A stretch of DNA of 64,000 nt from Noviluteimonas gilva (GTDB lineage: Bacteria > Pseudomonadota > Gammaproteobacteria > Xanthomonadales > Xanthomonadaceae), in assembly GCF_009740395.1 (NCBI RefSeq), contig NZ_WOXT01000004.1, positions 349,536 to 413,535 on the forward strand, written 5' to 3'. Under the pieces are notes generated by a model that ran no database searches, was not told the DNA's origin, and saw only the letters and a list, made by a program, of their open reading frames with translations. Made by a program: the position numbers and the translations under genes. Positions within the stretch are counted from its first letter, which is position 1. The number at the start of each line of letters is the position of its first letter. This document shows positions 46,997 to 57,135 of this stretch, one piece after another.

Positions 46997-47030
46997 GCCA
47001 AGCCCCTCGACGAGGGGCGTGGCTTTTTTT
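46997..47030 (+). terminator. Terminator of the inverse autotransporter gene
   Basis: GCCAAGCCCCTCG-ACGAGGGGCGTGGC followed by seven T, 13 bases after the stop codon. Confidence 0.9.
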
Positions 47031-47111
47031 CGCAACGATTTGCCCAAAAGGACAATTGCGACACACACGCCCGCGGCGTTCGACTCGCCACTCCCCCGAA
47101 TCGATCCCGCC

Positions 47112-48656
47112 ATGTCCTCTTCCCCGCAAAGCGCCGCACCGCGGCGCTCTCTCACCGACCGCTTCCTCCACATCGTCGAAGTCGGCGGCAACGCACTCCC
47201 GCATCCCGCAACACTGTTCGCGTTACTCACGCTCTGCGTCATCGTCGCCTCCTCGCTCGCGACGTGGTTCGATGTCTCCGCCGCGCATCCCGCCACCGGC
47301 GAAACGATCCGCGCGGTCAACCTGCTCTCGCGCGAAGGCCTGCATCGCCTGCTCACCGGCCTGGTGCCGAACTTCACCGGCTTCGCGCCACTCGGTGCGG
47401 TGCTCGTGTCGCTGATCGGCATCGGTGTCGCGGAACACTCGGGGTTGATCGGTGCGGCGTTGCGTCGCTTGGTGTTCGCGGCGCCACGTTGGGCGTTGAC
47501 GCCGGTCGTCGTGTTCGCTGGCGTGATGTCGAACATGGCCAGCGAGATCGGGTACGTGTTGCTGATTCCGCTCGCGGGGTTGATGTTCAAGGGCGCGGGG
47601 CGGCATCCGATCGTCGGCATGGCGGCGGCATTCGCGGGCGTGTCGGGTGGGTTCTCGGCGAACCTGTTGCTCGGGTCGATCGATCCCTTGTTGTCGGGGC
47701 TGTCGCAGGAAGCGGCGCGGCTCGTCGATCCCGCTTACACCGTCAACGCGGCGGCCAACTGGTATTTCATGATGGCCTCGACGCTGCTCGTCGTCGCGGT
47801 CGCCACCTGGGTGACCGAACGCCACGTCGCGCCGCGATTCGACATGGCGTCCACCCTCGACGTCGAAGGCGACACCATCGCGCCACCCGACGCGAACGAA
47901 CGCCGCGGTCTTCGATGGGCGCTGTACGCGACGCTCGCGCTCAGCGCGCTGACCGCATGGGGTGTCGTGCCCGCCGACGGTCTGCTGCGCAACACCGAAA
48001 CCGGCGGCGTGCTCGACTCGCCCTTCCTGCGCGGCATCGTCGGGATCATCTTCGCGTACGGCGTGGTCTGCGGCATCGCGTACGGCGTGGGCGCGCGCAC
48101 GCTGCGCAGCGATGCGGACGTGATCCGCGGCATGGGCGCAAGCATGGCCGCGCTGGGCCCGTACATCGCGCTGGTGTTCTTCATGGCGCAGTTCGTCGCG
48201 TGCTTCCAGTGGACGAACATCGGGCTGATCCTCGCGGTCAAACTGGCGGGCCTGTTGCAGGTCCTGCAGTTGCCGGCGATCCCCTTGTTCCTCGGGCTGA
48301 TCGCGATCACCGCCGTCGCGAACCTGTTCCTGGGCTCGGCCTCCGCGAAGTGGGCGCTGATGGCGCCGATCTTCGTGCCGATGTTCATGCTGCTCGGCTA
48401 CGCCCCGGAGATGGTGCAGGCCGGCTATCGCATCGGCGATTCGGTCACCAACATCATCTCGCCGATGATGAGTTACTTCGCGCTGATCATCGCGTTCTTC
48501 CAGCGTTACGAACCCAAGGCCGGACTCGGCACGCTGGTGTCGACGATGCTGCCCTACTCCATCGCGCTGGGCATCGCGTGGTCGGTGATGTTCGCGGTGT
48601 GGATCGCGTTCGGTTGGCCCGTCGGGCCGGGCGCGCCGCTGACGTACCCGGGTTAA
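47112..48656 (+). CDS. AbgT-family transporter
   Basis: A 514-residue inner-membrane protein with about 12 hydrophobic segments. ATG 47112; upstream frames run through the terminator. Family marks: LHIVEVGGNALPHPATLFALL, GFAPLGAVLVSLIGIGVAEHSGLI, NMASEIGYVLLIPLAG, FSANLLLGSIDPLLSGLSQEA and LFLGSASAKWALMAPIFVPM. AbgT proteins import p-aminobenzoyl-glutamate, and some (MtrF) export sulfonamides. The stop overlaps that of the convergent glycosidase within a TTAA. Confidence 0.92.
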   Translation: MSSSPQSAAPRRSLTDRFLHIVEVGGNALPHPATLFALLTLCVIVASSLATWFDVSAAHPATGETIRAVNLLSREGLHRLLTGLVPNFTGFAPLGAVLVSLIGIGVAEHSGLIGAALRRLVFAAPRWALTPVVVFAGVMSNMASEIGYVLLIPLAGLMFKGAGRHPIVGMAAAFAGVSGGFSANLLLGSIDPLLSGLSQEAARLVDPAYTVNAAANWYFMMASTLLVVAVATWVTERHVAPRFDMASTLDVEGDTIAPPDANERRGLRWALYATLALSALTAWGVVPADGLLRNTETGGVLDSPFLRGIVGIIFAYGVVCGIAYGVGARTLRSDADVIRGMGASMAALGPYIALVFFMAQFVACFQWTNIGLILAVKLAGLLQVLQLPAIPLFLGLIAITAVANLFLGSASAKWALMAPIFVPMFMLLGYAPEMVQAGYRIGDSVTNIISPMMSYFALIIAFFQRYEPKAGLGTLVSTMLPYSIALGIAWSVMFAVWIAFGWPVGPGAPLTYPG

Positions 48657-50896
48657 CGCAGCGTCGCGCGCCAGTCGGTGCGCGCGCCCTTGATGCGGTG
48701 CGTGCGCGTCGTTCCATCCGGGCGATGCGCGATGACATCGATCGCTTTCCACCACGGGTCGAACTTCGCATGCTCGGCCCGTGCTTCGACGATCAGCGTG
48801 TCGCCTTTCACGCGGCAATCGAAATCCAGGCGCAGGTATGCACCGCGTTGAAAGGCCAACGAGGTTCCGTCGTCGTCGTACAAGGCGCCGTCGCAAGGCG
48901 TTCCCGCTTCCGGCCACCACACGTGGACTTCGAGCGGGCCATCCGGCGTCTGTCCCATGTGCTGCACGACCGGCTGCATCGGCACGATCGCACCGGCGCG
49001 CACGAACACCGGCACGTCGCGCGGCACCGGATCGAAGGTCACCTTGTCGGTGTAACGCTTTCCGTCACTCAACCCGTACCACGTGCCCGGCGGCAACTGC
49101 ACGACGTGCGGATCGACGCGCTCGGTCACCACCGGTGCGATGAACAGATCGCGGCCGAACAGGAAGTCGCGATCGCTTCCGCCCGCCGTCGGAAATTCGA
49201 ACCACACCGGCCGCGTGATCGGCGCACCCGTGCGCGCGTTCTCTTCGGCTGCCGTGTACAGGTATGGCATCAACCGATAGCGTTGTTCGATCGCCGCGCG
49301 TCGCAACGCTTCGTGTTCCGGCCCGTCGACCCAGGGCTCGTGATCGCGCGTATCCGTCGCCGCATGGCTGCGGAAGATCGGCTGCCATGCGCCGAGTTGA
49401 TACCAACGCGTCAGCAAATCCGCAGGCGGTGAACCGATGAACCCGCCGATGTCGTCGCCCGCCAACGCCATGCCCGACAACCCGAGGCTCAGGATGTTCG
49501 GCACGCCCTGCGCGAGGTGCGCCCAGTCGGCGGTGTTGTCGCCGGTCCACGTCGCTGCGTAACGTTGCGTCCCCGCGAATGCAGCGCGCGTCAGCACGAA
49601 GGGCCGCACATCCGGTTGCAGTTTCAGCACGCCTTCGTACGTCGCGCGCGCGTTGAACATGCCGTACACGTTGTGCAGCTGCGCATGCGTGCGCGTGGTG
49701 CCGTCGTCGAAGCGATGCACCACGTCGTCGGGCATCGTGCCGCCGGGGCCGTCGAACACCGACGGCTCGTTCATGTCGTTCCAGAACCCCGCCGCGCCCA
49801 TGCGCACGAAGTCGGTGTACAACCCGCCCCACCACTCGCGCACCTGCGCGCGGGTGAAGTCGGGGAACACGCTGTCGCCGGGCCACACCTTGCCGACGTA
49901 ATCCTCGCCACCGCGTTTGACGAACGCATCGATGGCCTTGCCGCTGTCGTACGGTGCATAACCGGGTTGTTTCGCGATGTGCAGGTCGGTGATCAGCACC
50001 GTGCGGAAGCCGTCCTTGCGCAGGTCGCCGAGCATGCCTTCGAAGTTGGGGAAGGCCTTGCGGTCGACGGTGAACGGCTTGTTCGCGTCCTGGAAGCCGA
50101 TGTCGAGCCAGATCGCATCGGCGGGGATGCGTTTGTCGCGCAGGGTCTTCGCCACTTCGCGCACGCGCGCTTCGGGCACGTATGTGTAACGCGATTGCTG
50201 GAAGCCGAGCGCCCATTTCGGCGGCAGCGGCGTGCGGCCGGTGAGTGCGGTGTAGCGTTGCAGCAGCTCGCGTGGGGTGGGCCCGTCGATCAGGTACCAA
50301 TCGGCGTATCCACTGGTCGTCGTAATGGTCAGGACATCGGCTTGGGTCTTGCCGACGTCGATCATCATGCGTTCGACGTTGTCGACGAAGATGCCGAAGA
50401 CTCGCCCTTCGCGCTCGACGATCAGGAAGGGAATCGACTTGTACAAGGGATCACGCGCCGCATCCCACGCATAGGCGTCGGTATTCCACAGCGTGAAGAT
50501 GCGCCCGCGACGATCCATCGATCCGGCCTTGTCGCCCAATCCGTAGACGCGGTCGCCCGGCTGCAACGGGATATGCAATCCATCGCGATCGCGGGTTGCC
50601 GTCAGCGTCCAGGCGTGTTGGGACCGGCCTCGCCAGATGGAGTGCGGCAACGCCAGCCCCGAAGCGAACTCGAACTCGCCTTCGCAAGTGGAGCGCGTGC
50701 TCTGCAAGCGGGACGACGGGAGTGGCTCGTCCACGGGCCGCGCTGCCCACGCATCGCGACCGCGCCAGCCGTCCGGCGGCACGTGCAGGATTCCGGGCGC
50801 GACCTGGAACACGGACGGCACCGCGTAACAGGCCTCCGCCGAACCCGCGACCGCCAACAACCCCAACGCCACCCAGCCGCGCCAATCCCGTGCCAT
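48653..50896 (-). CDS. GH31 family alpha-glycosidase, secreted
   Basis: A 747-residue glycoside hydrolase. ATG 50896 with GGAAAGGGG upstream gives a signal peptide (WVALGLLAVAGSAEA). The catalytic barrel carries the nucleophile Asp in AAGFWNDMNEPSVF and the acid/base Asp in ATWTGDNTADW, with IWLDIGFQDANKPFTVD earlier and FRSHAATDTRDHEPW later. The N-terminal GH31 beta-domain and C-terminal DUF5110-like region are present. Likely releases alpha-linked glucose or xylose in the periplasm or outside. Possibly monocistronic. Confidence 0.93.
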   Translation of the reverse strand: MARDWRGWVALGLLAVAGSAEACYAVPSVFQVAPGILHVPPDGWRGRDAWAARPVDEPLPSSRLQSTRSTCEGEFEFASGLALPHSIWRGRSQHAWTLTATRDRDGLHIPLQPGDRVYGLGDKAGSMDRRGRIFTLWNTDAYAWDAARDPLYKSIPFLIVEREGRVFGIFVDNVERMMIDVGKTQADVLTITTTSGYADWYLIDGPTPRELLQRYTALTGRTPLPPKWALGFQQSRYTYVPEARVREVAKTLRDKRIPADAIWLDIGFQDANKPFTVDRKAFPNFEGMLGDLRKDGFRTVLITDLHIAKQPGYAPYDSGKAIDAFVKRGGEDYVGKVWPGDSVFPDFTRAQVREWWGGLYTDFVRMGAAGFWNDMNEPSVFDGPGGTMPDDVVHRFDDGTTRTHAQLHNVYGMFNARATYEGVLKLQPDVRPFVLTRAAFAGTQRYAATWTGDNTADWAHLAQGVPNILSLGLSGMALAGDDIGGFIGSPPADLLTRWYQLGAWQPIFRSHAATDTRDHEPWVDGPEHEALRRAAIEQRYRLMPYLYTAAEENARTGAPITRPVWFEFPTAGGSDRDFLFGRDLFIAPVVTERVDPHVVQLPPGTWYGLSDGKRYTDKVTFDPVPRDVPVFVRAGAIVPMQPVVQHMGQTPDGPLEVHVWWPEAGTPCDGALYDDDGTSLAFQRGAYLRLDFDCRVKGDTLIVEARAEHAKFDPWWKAIDVIAHRPDGTTRTHRIKGARTDWRATLR

Positions 50897-51010
50897 GCGT
50901 GCCCCTTTCCGAATCCGTGAAGCATACCCATCCGCACGCCTCGGTACGGTCCGGCACCGTGGGCTACACTCCCCCACCTTGCCTTTCACGTGGCCGCCCA
51001 GCGCTCGCCA

Positions 51011-51970
51011 ATGAACCCGAACTACCTCGATTTCGAGCAGCCCATCGCCGACCTGGAAGCGAAGATCCAGGAACTCCGCCACGCCAGCCAGGGCTCGGCG
51101 GTGGACGTGGATGCCGAAGTCCACGCCCTCCAGGACAAGCTGCGCGTGCGCACCGCGCAGATCTTCCGCGACCTCTCGCCGTGGCAGATCTCGCAGCTCG
51201 CGCGCCATCCCGCGCGGCCTTACACCCTCGACTACCTGCGCGTGATCTGCGACGAGTTCGAAGAGCTCGCCGGCGATCGCGCGTTCGCCAACGACAACGC
51301 CATCGTCGGCGGGCTTGCCCGCATCGACGGGCGCCCGGTCGTCGTCATCGGCCATGAGAAGGGCCGCGACACCAAGGCCAAGATCCGCCGCAACTTCGGC
51401 ATGCCCAAGCCCGAGGGTTATCGCAAGGCGCTGCGCCTGATGAAGATGGCCGAACGCTTCGGCCTGCCGATCCTGACCTTCATCGACACCGCCGGCGCCT
51501 GGCCGGGCATCGATGCCGAGGAACGCGGCCAGTCCGAAGCCATCGCGCGCAATCTGCTGGAGATGTCGGAACTGCGCGTGCCGATCATCTGCACCGTGAT
51601 CGGCGAAGGCGGTTCGGGCGGCGCGCTCGCGATCGGCGTCGGCGACCGCACGCTGATGCTCGAATACGGCACGTACTCGGTGATCACGCCGGAAGGCTGC
51701 GCTTCGATTCTCTGGAAGACCGCGGAGAAGGCGAAGGACGCCGCCGAACAACTCGGCATGACCGCCAAGCGCCTGAAGGAACTCGGCCTGATCGACAAGA
51801 TCGTGCGCGAGCCCACCGGCGGCGCGCACCGCAATCCGCGCCAGATGGCCACGCGCCTGAAGGCCGTGCTCATCAACGAACTCGACGCGCTGGCAGGGGT
51901 GCCGGCCGACGAACTCGTGCAACGCCGCTACCAACGCCTGCGGTCCTACGGGGCGTACGAAGTCGCCTGA
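51011..51970 (+). CDS. accA: Acetyl-CoA carboxylase carboxyltransferase subunit alpha
   Basis: A 319-residue subunit, the same length as E. coli AccA, that with AccD transfers CO2 from biotin to acetyl-CoA. ATG 51011 ([20 protein letters not shown]). Core motifs: [74 protein letters not shown]. First committed step of fatty-acid synthesis. Confidence 0.97.
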   Translation: MNPNYLDFEQPIADLEAKIQELRHASQGSAVDVDAEVHALQDKLRVRTAQIFRDLSPWQISQLARHPARPYTLDYLRVICDEFEELAGDRAFANDNAIVGGLARIDGRPVVVIGHEKGRDTKAKIRRNFGMPKPEGYRKALRLMKMAERFGLPILTFIDTAGAWPGIDAEERGQSEAIARNLLEMSELRVPIICTVIGEGGSGGALAIGVGDRTLMLEYGTYSVITPEGCASILWKTAEKAKDAAEQLGMTAKRLKELGLIDKIVREPTGGAHRNPRQMATRLKAVLINELDALAGVPADELVQRRYQRLRSYGAYEVA

Positions 51971-51998
51971 TCCGTCGTCGGGAGGGGAGCCCGCCGCC

Positions 51999-52760
51999 AT
52001 GCCATTGATCGTCCTGTCCGTTTTGCTGCAGATCGCGTGCGCCGTGCACGTGGTCCGCAGCGGCCGCCCGCACTACTGGATCTACATCGTCCTCATCGGC
52101 TCGTTCCTGGGGATCGCGGTGTATTTCTTCGCCGAAGTGTTGCCCAACCTGCATCGCGATCCCGTCGCGCGCCGCGTGGCGCAGAACGTGCGCCAGAAGG
52201 TCGATCCCGAACACGGCAAGCGCCGCGCCGCGCGCCAGCTCGACATCGCCGACACGCTGGAAAACCGCCGCCGCCTCGCCGAACAGAGCATGGCCAGCGG
52301 CGATTACCAACAGGCGCTGGAGCTGTATCGCAATTCGTTGTCGGGCATGTACAAGACCGACCCGACGCTGATGCTCGGCCTGGCGCAAGCGCAGTTCGCG
52401 CTGGATCTGGCCATCGAAGCACGCGCCACGCTCGAAGCGCTGATCGTCGCGAACCCGAACTATCGATCGAGCGACGGTCACCTGCTCTACGCGCGCGCCG
52501 TCGAAGGCAGCGGCGATGTCGAGAAGGCGCTCGAAGAATACGAAGCGGTCGTGCAAGGCTTCCCGGGCGAAGAAGCGCGCGTGCGCTACGCGCAGTTGCT
52601 GCAGCGCCGCGGACACACGGCGCGCGCCACGGCGGTGTTCGAAGAAGTGATCAAGCGCGCATCGCTTGCGCCGAAGTATTACCAGCGCGACCAGCGCGCC
52701 TGGGTCGAGATCGCGAAGCGCGCGCTGCAAAGTCGCACCGCCCAACCGGAACACGCCTGA
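51999..52760 (+). CDS. Membrane-anchored TPR protein
   Basis: A 253-residue protein with two N-terminal helices (about 2-17 and 27-46) and a soluble part made of about four TPR-like hairpins (EQSMASGDYQQALELYRNSL, GLAQAQFALDLAIEARATLE, YARAVEGSGDVEKALEEYEA, ARVRYAQLLQRRGHTARATA). No enzymatic motif; probably a scaffold for protein interaction at the inner membrane. Lies between accA and tilS, likely co-transcribed. Confidence 0.8.
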   Translation: MPLIVLSVLLQIACAVHVVRSGRPHYWIYIVLIGSFLGIAVYFFAEVLPNLHRDPVARRVAQNVRQKVDPEHGKRRAARQLDIADTLENRRRLAEQSMASGDYQQALELYRNSLSGMYKTDPTLMLGLAQAQFALDLAIEARATLEALIVANPNYRSSDGHLLYARAVEGSGDVEKALEEYEAVVQGFPGEEARVRYAQLLQRRGHTARATAVFEEVIKRASLAPKYYQRDQRAWVEIAKRALQSRTAQPEHA

Positions 52761-52776
52761 GGGCGGCGGTCGCGCG

Positions 52777-54087
52777 ATGTCGACCGCCACCAAGCTGTCC
52801 ATTGCGTTGCCCGACGTCGGGCGCGACGCCCCGATCTTCGTCGCGTACAGCGGCGGGCTGGATTCCACGGTCCTATTGCACGCGCTCGCGGCGATGCGTG
52901 AGGTCCGCGAACGCGGGCTGCGCGCGATCCACATCCACCATGGTTTGAGCGACCAGGCCGACGCATGGACCGCGCATTGCGAACGCGTGTGCGCGTCGCT
53001 CGGCGTGCCGCTGCATGTCGCGCACGTGGTCGTGGATCGCAAGTCGAAGCTCGGGCTCGAAGCGGCGGCGCGCGAAGCGCGGCAGGCGGCACTCGCGGCG
53101 GAAATGGACGACGGCGCGCTGCTCGCGCTCGCCCATCATCGTGACGACCAGGCGGAAACCTTCCTCTTGCGTGCATTGCGTGCGTCGGGCCCCGATGGGC
53201 TGGCGGCGATGCGTCGGCTGCGGCCCTTCGCGAACGGTTGGTTGTGGCGTCCCTTGCTCGACATTCCGCGCGAGACCTTGCGCGCATACGCGACCACCCA
53301 CGCCCTGGACTTCATCGAAGACCCCGCGAACGACACCCTCGCGCACGACCGCAACTACCTGCGCCACAAGATCATGCCGCTGCTGCGCGAACGCTGGCCG
53401 CACGCCGACGCCGCCCTCGCCCGCTCCGCCGCGTTGAGCGCGCAAGCCGCCACGCTGCTCGCCGACGACGACGCGCAGGCCCTCGCGCAGGCCCGCACCG
53501 ACGACCCGCGCGTGCTCGCGATCGATCCCTTGCGCGCGTTGCCCGCCGCGCGTCGCGCGCGTGCGTTGCGGCGCTGGATCCTCGAACGCGGCCTGCCGCC
53601 CTTGCCCGCCGAAGGCATCGCGCAGATCGAACGCGACCTTGCGACCAACGCGCCCGACACCGACTTCCGTTTCGAATGGGCCGGCGCCGAACTCCGCCGT
53701 TGGCGCGATCTCTGGCGCGCCGCACCGGTTCCCGCAACGCTGCCGCCGGATTGGTCCGACGTCTGGGATGGCCGCATGCCGATGATCCTTCCCGACGGCG
53801 GCACGCTCGCCTTGCTCGGCGCGCCGGCCTTCGACACCCCGCTGCGCGTGCGCCTGCGCCGCGGCGGCGAACGCATCGCACTGCCCGGCCGCACCCATTC
53901 GCACAGCCTGAAGCACGCGTTGCAGGACGCAGGCCTGCCGCCGTGGTCGCGCGAATGCCTGCCCTTGCTGGTCGATGGCGACGACACCGTCCTGGCCGCC
54001 GGCGAGGGCCTGGTGTCGGCGCCGTTCGCCGCCTGGTTGCGCCGCCACGACGCACGCCTGCAGTGGATCCCGCCCGCCGCCGATTGA
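52777..54087 (+). CDS. tilS: tRNA(Ile)-lysidine synthetase
   Basis: A 436-residue enzyme that converts C34 of the CAU-anticodon tRNA-Ile to lysidine so it reads AUA. ATG 52777. PP-loop [28 protein letters not shown] and [19 protein letters not shown] in the N-domain; C-terminal TilS domain with [19 protein letters not shown]. Canonical arrangement next to accA. Confidence 0.95.
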   Translation: MSTATKLSIALPDVGRDAPIFVAYSGGLDSTVLLHALAAMREVRERGLRAIHIHHGLSDQADAWTAHCERVCASLGVPLHVAHVVVDRKSKLGLEAAAREARQAALAAEMDDGALLALAHHRDDQAETFLLRALRASGPDGLAAMRRLRPFANGWLWRPLLDIPRETLRAYATTHALDFIEDPANDTLAHDRNYLRHKIMPLLRERWPHADAALARSAALSAQAATLLADDDAQALAQARTDDPRVLAIDPLRALPAARRARALRRWILERGLPPLPAEGIAQIERDLATNAPDTDFRFEWAGAELRRWRDLWRAAPVPATLPPDWSDVWDGRMPMILPDGGTLALLGAPAFDTPLRVRLRRGGERIALPGRTHSHSLKHALQDAGLPPWSRECLPLLVDGDDTVLAAGEGLVSAPFAAWLRRHDARLQWIPPAAD

Positions 54088-54119
54088 CCCGGTCATACGC
54101 GCACCGCACACTTGCACGC

Positions 54120-54380
54120 ATGGCACCCTCGCCCGACACCCCGCCGTCCCCGGTCGCCGATTTCGAGGCCTCCCTCGACCAGCTCGAACAGTTGGTGGAG
54201 AAGATGGAACACGGCGAAATGAGCCTCGAGGAATCGCTCGCTGCGTACGAACGCGGCGTGGGCCTCTATCGCAAATGCCAGACTGCGCTGGAACAGGCGG
54301 AACTGCGCGTGCGCCTGCTCAGCGATCCGGAACAGCCCGACAACGCCGAACCGTTCGGCGCGCCGTCTCCGGATGCCTGA
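54120..54380 (+). CDS. xseB: Exodeoxyribonuclease VII small subunit
   Basis: An 86-residue helical subunit that binds XseA in the nuclease that degrades single-stranded [23 protein letters not shown] and [20 protein letters not shown] are the family core. It overlaps ispA by 8 bases, the standard gammaproteobacterial xseB-ispA pairing. Confidence 0.95.
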   Translation: MAPSPDTPPSPVADFEASLDQLEQLVEKMEHGEMSLEESLAAYERGVGLYRKCQTALEQAELRVRLLSDPEQPDNAEPFGAPSPDA

Positions 54381-55251
54381 CACCGATTTCGCGGTCTGGC
54401 GCGCGCGCGTCGACGCAGCGCTCGCCGCCGCGCTTCCCGACGCGAACACCGCGCCGCAACGCCTGCACGCCGCGATGCGTTACGCCGCCACCGATGGCGG
54501 CAAGCGCATGCGCCCGCTGCTGGTGTACGCGGCGGGCACGGCATTCGGCGCAACGCTCGACGCACTCGACGCCCCGGCGGTCGCCGTCGAACTCATCCAC
54601 GCCTACTCGCTCGTGCACGACGACCTGCCCGCGATGGACGACGACGCATTGCGCCGCGGCAAGCCCACCGTGCATGTCGCCTTCGACGAAGCCACCGCGA
54701 TCCTCGCGGGCGATGCGCTGCAGTCGCTCGCGTTCGATGTGCTGGCGCATGCGCCGGCCGATGCGCAGCGCCGCGTCGACATGCTCGCCGAACTCGCGCG
54801 CGCCTCCGGCGTCGCCGGCATGTGCGGCGGCCAGGCGCTCGACATCGATGCGACCGGGGGCGCGAAAATCACCGTCGCCGAACTCGAACGCCTGCACGCG
54901 ATGAAGACCGGCGCGCTGCTGCGGGCATCGGTGCGACTCGGCGCAATCGCCGCCGGCGTCGATGCATCGACGCGTGCAAGGCTCGACACCTTCGCCGATG
55001 CACTGGGCCTCGCGTTCCAGGTGCGCGACGATCTGCTCGATGTCGAAGGCGACAGCGCCTCGCTCGGCAAGACCGCCGGCAAAGACGCCGCGCAACAGAA
55101 GGCCACCTTCCCCGCGCTGCTCGGCCTCGATGCCACGCGCGCGCGGCTGTCCACCTTGTCCGACGCGATGCGCGATGCGCTCGCCCCGTTTGGCGCGCAA
55201 GCCGAAGCCCTCGCGGCCCTGGGCCGCGCGGCGGTCGACCGGAAACACTGA
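54373..55251 (+). CDS. ispA: Farnesyl diphosphate synthase
   Basis: A 292-residue trans-prenyltransferase condensing IPP with DMAPP and geranyl diphosphate. First Asp-rich motif in [20 protein letters not shown], second in [32 protein letters not shown] and [11 protein letters not shown] are also typical. In many relatives dxs follows ispA; here a CHASE2 gene does. Confidence 0.95.
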   Translation: MPDTDFAVWRARVDAALAAALPDANTAPQRLHAAMRYAATDGGKRMRPLLVYAAGTAFGATLDALDAPAVAVELIHAYSLVHDDLPAMDDDALRRGKPTVHVAFDEATAILAGDALQSLAFDVLAHAPADAQRRVDMLAELARASGVAGMCGGQALDIDATGGAKITVAELERLHAMKTGALLRASVRLGAIAAGVDASTRARLDTFADALGLAFQVRDDLLDVEGDSASLGKTAGKDAAQQKATFPALLGLDATRARLSTLSDAMRDALAPFGAQAEALAALGRAAVDRKH

Positions 55252-55254
55252 GCC

Positions 55255-57135
55255 ATGGCCCGGCGCAAGCGACGCTCGCGCACCCTTCTCGGCGTCATCG
55301 ACGCCGTCATGGCCACCTCGGCGCAGAAGTTCATCGATGGCTGGGGCCGGCTGGAGCGTGCGTACAAGCGCCCGCTCGCGTGGCTCGCGTTGCGCGTGCG
55401 CTTCGTGTTCTATCCCCTGCTCGCGTTGGGCGCGGTGCTGTGGCTCGTCTACGACTGGAATGGGGATCGCTCGCTCGCCGCGGCGGAAAACGCGGTGTTC
55501 GACAAGGTGATCAAGAGTCGGCCGATTGAGCCGCCGGCTTCGCAGCGCGTGATCGTGGTCGAGATCGACGACTGTTCGATCGCATACTTCGATCAACACG
55601 GTGAAGGCGGCTGGCCCTGGAGCCGGCAACGCCACGCGGATCTGCTCGAAGCGCTGGATCTCGCAGGCGTGAAGTCCGTCGGCTACGACGTGCAGTTCCC
55701 CGATCGCTCGACGAAGGATCCGGACGGCGACGGCTCGCTCAACACGATGGCGGAGGGCGGTGAAGGACGTTTCATCTTCGCGGCTTCGCGCTTGCATTCC
55801 GACTTCGATGCCTCGGTGGGCGCGACGCCAGCGTCGAAGTTTCCGGGCGCGTTCCCGTTGTCACGCAACGCGCGCAAGCCCGGGCCGCCGCTCGCGGTGC
55901 TGTTTCCCTATGGCGAGGCGATGCGCACCTACAGCGGCCTGATCGACATCACGCGTTCGGAGGACGGCATCCTGCGCGACGTGCCGCTTCGCCTGAACGC
56001 TGGCGGCTGGGGCATTCCCTCGCTCACCCTGCGATTGGCGGCGCACGACACGGGACGCGCGATGGCGTCGTTCCCCGCGTCCGTGCGGATCAACTGGCGG
56101 TCGGATTCGCGCTTGCGTTACGCGAGCGCTGCCGACCTGATCACGGGCAAGCCGGTGTGCCGTGAGGCGAAAGAGGCGCTGCCGAAATTCGACAACGCGA
56201 TCGCGCTCGTCGGCTACACCGCCTCCGGCCTCAACGACGCCAAGCCCACGCCCGTCGACATGCAGATGCCCGGCGTGGAAATCCATGCCGAGGCCGTCGC
56301 CGCGCTCGTGGACAACAGCGCGATCTGGCTCCCGCCCGCGTCGCTGAAGTATTTCCTCGCGGGGATCCTCGTCGTCCTCACCGCCTTCGCGTTCTGGCGC
56401 GGCGAACCGGCGACCGACATCGACTCGATCTTCGTCGCGACCAACCTGCTGCTGCTCGCACTCGCGTACGCAGGCCTGACGTTCTTCGGCGTGTTCTTCG
56501 ACATCTTCGCGAGCATCGGTTTCGTCAGCCTCTGCTTCGGTCTGTGCCGCACGTACGCGGGCGTGCAACGCGGACGCGCGGTCGGCAACGCGGACTTCCT
56601 GCCCGAGTTCGATCCGGACGCAGACCGCTGGATGGTGTTCGCGCGCGTGCGCTTCGCGGTGTATCCCTCGCTCGACGAACACGCCGCCATTCGCCGCCGT
56701 CGCGAATATCGCCGCCGCCTTCGCCGCTTCCTGTATGCGGGCAGCGACGCGGTCATGCTCGAGGGTGTCGTCGAACGCAAGAGTTGGCTGCACGAAACGC
56801 TCGACGATCTGATGGTGCTCGTCTGGAAAGGCAGCACTCGCGCCGAAGCCGTGCAGCGCGCGCGCCACGACCTGGGCGCGCTTTACGACCATCTGAATGC
56901 GCACAACGATCGCCTCGACGACGACGGCACCGTGAAGGTTTGCGTCGTCACCTCCGAGCTCGATGACAACGCCGACGACAGCCATCGCGGCGAACGTTTG
57001 CGCTTGCGTGAAGCGCTGGGCAACGCCCTGGATCGGCAGGAAGAGTGGCCGCTTTCACGGGAAATTCCGTTCATGCAGTCAGACGTGCCACGTGCCGGAG
57101 CTGATGCATGCAACACCGAGCCTTCCAACGACTGA
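55255..57135 (+). CDS. CHASE2-domain membrane protein
   Basis: A 626-residue protein starting 3 bases after ispA. Basic N-terminus, one helix about 50-66, a periplasmic CHASE2 sensor domain about 75-355 (VIVVEIDDCSIAYFDQHGEG, GWPWSRQRHADLLEALDLAG, VGYDVQFPD, ending near PGVEIHAEAVAALVDNS), then three helices (about 365-383, 391-408, 412-432) and a ~190-residue cytoplasmic part. CHASE2 sensors usually end in a kinase or cyclase; this C-terminus shows no GGDEF, kinase or cyclase motif and is unknown. It overlaps the M48 protease gene by 28 bases, suggesting a shared function. Confidence 0.82.
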   Translation: MARRKRRSRTLLGVIDAVMATSAQKFIDGWGRLERAYKRPLAWLALRVRFVFYPLLALGAVLWLVYDWNGDRSLAAAENAVFDKVIKSRPIEPPASQRVIVVEIDDCSIAYFDQHGEGGWPWSRQRHADLLEALDLAGVKSVGYDVQFPDRSTKDPDGDGSLNTMAEGGEGRFIFAASRLHSDFDASVGATPASKFPGAFPLSRNARKPGPPLAVLFPYGEAMRTYSGLIDITRSEDGILRDVPLRLNAGGWGIPSLTLRLAAHDTGRAMASFPASVRINWRSDSRLRYASAADLITGKPVCREAKEALPKFDNAIALVGYTASGLNDAKPTPVDMQMPGVEIHAEAVAALVDNSAIWLPPASLKYFLAGILVVLTAFAFWRGEPATDIDSIFVATNLLLLALAYAGLTFFGVFFDIFASIGFVSLCFGLCRTYAGVQRGRAVGNADFLPEFDPDADRWMVFARVRFAVYPSLDEHAAIRRRREYRRRLRRFLYAGSDAVMLEGVVERKSWLHETLDDLMVLVWKGSTRAEAVQRARHDLGALYDHLNAHNDRLDDDGTVKVCVVTSELDDNADDSHRGERLRLREALGNALDRQEEWPLSREIPFMQSDVPRAGADACNTEPSND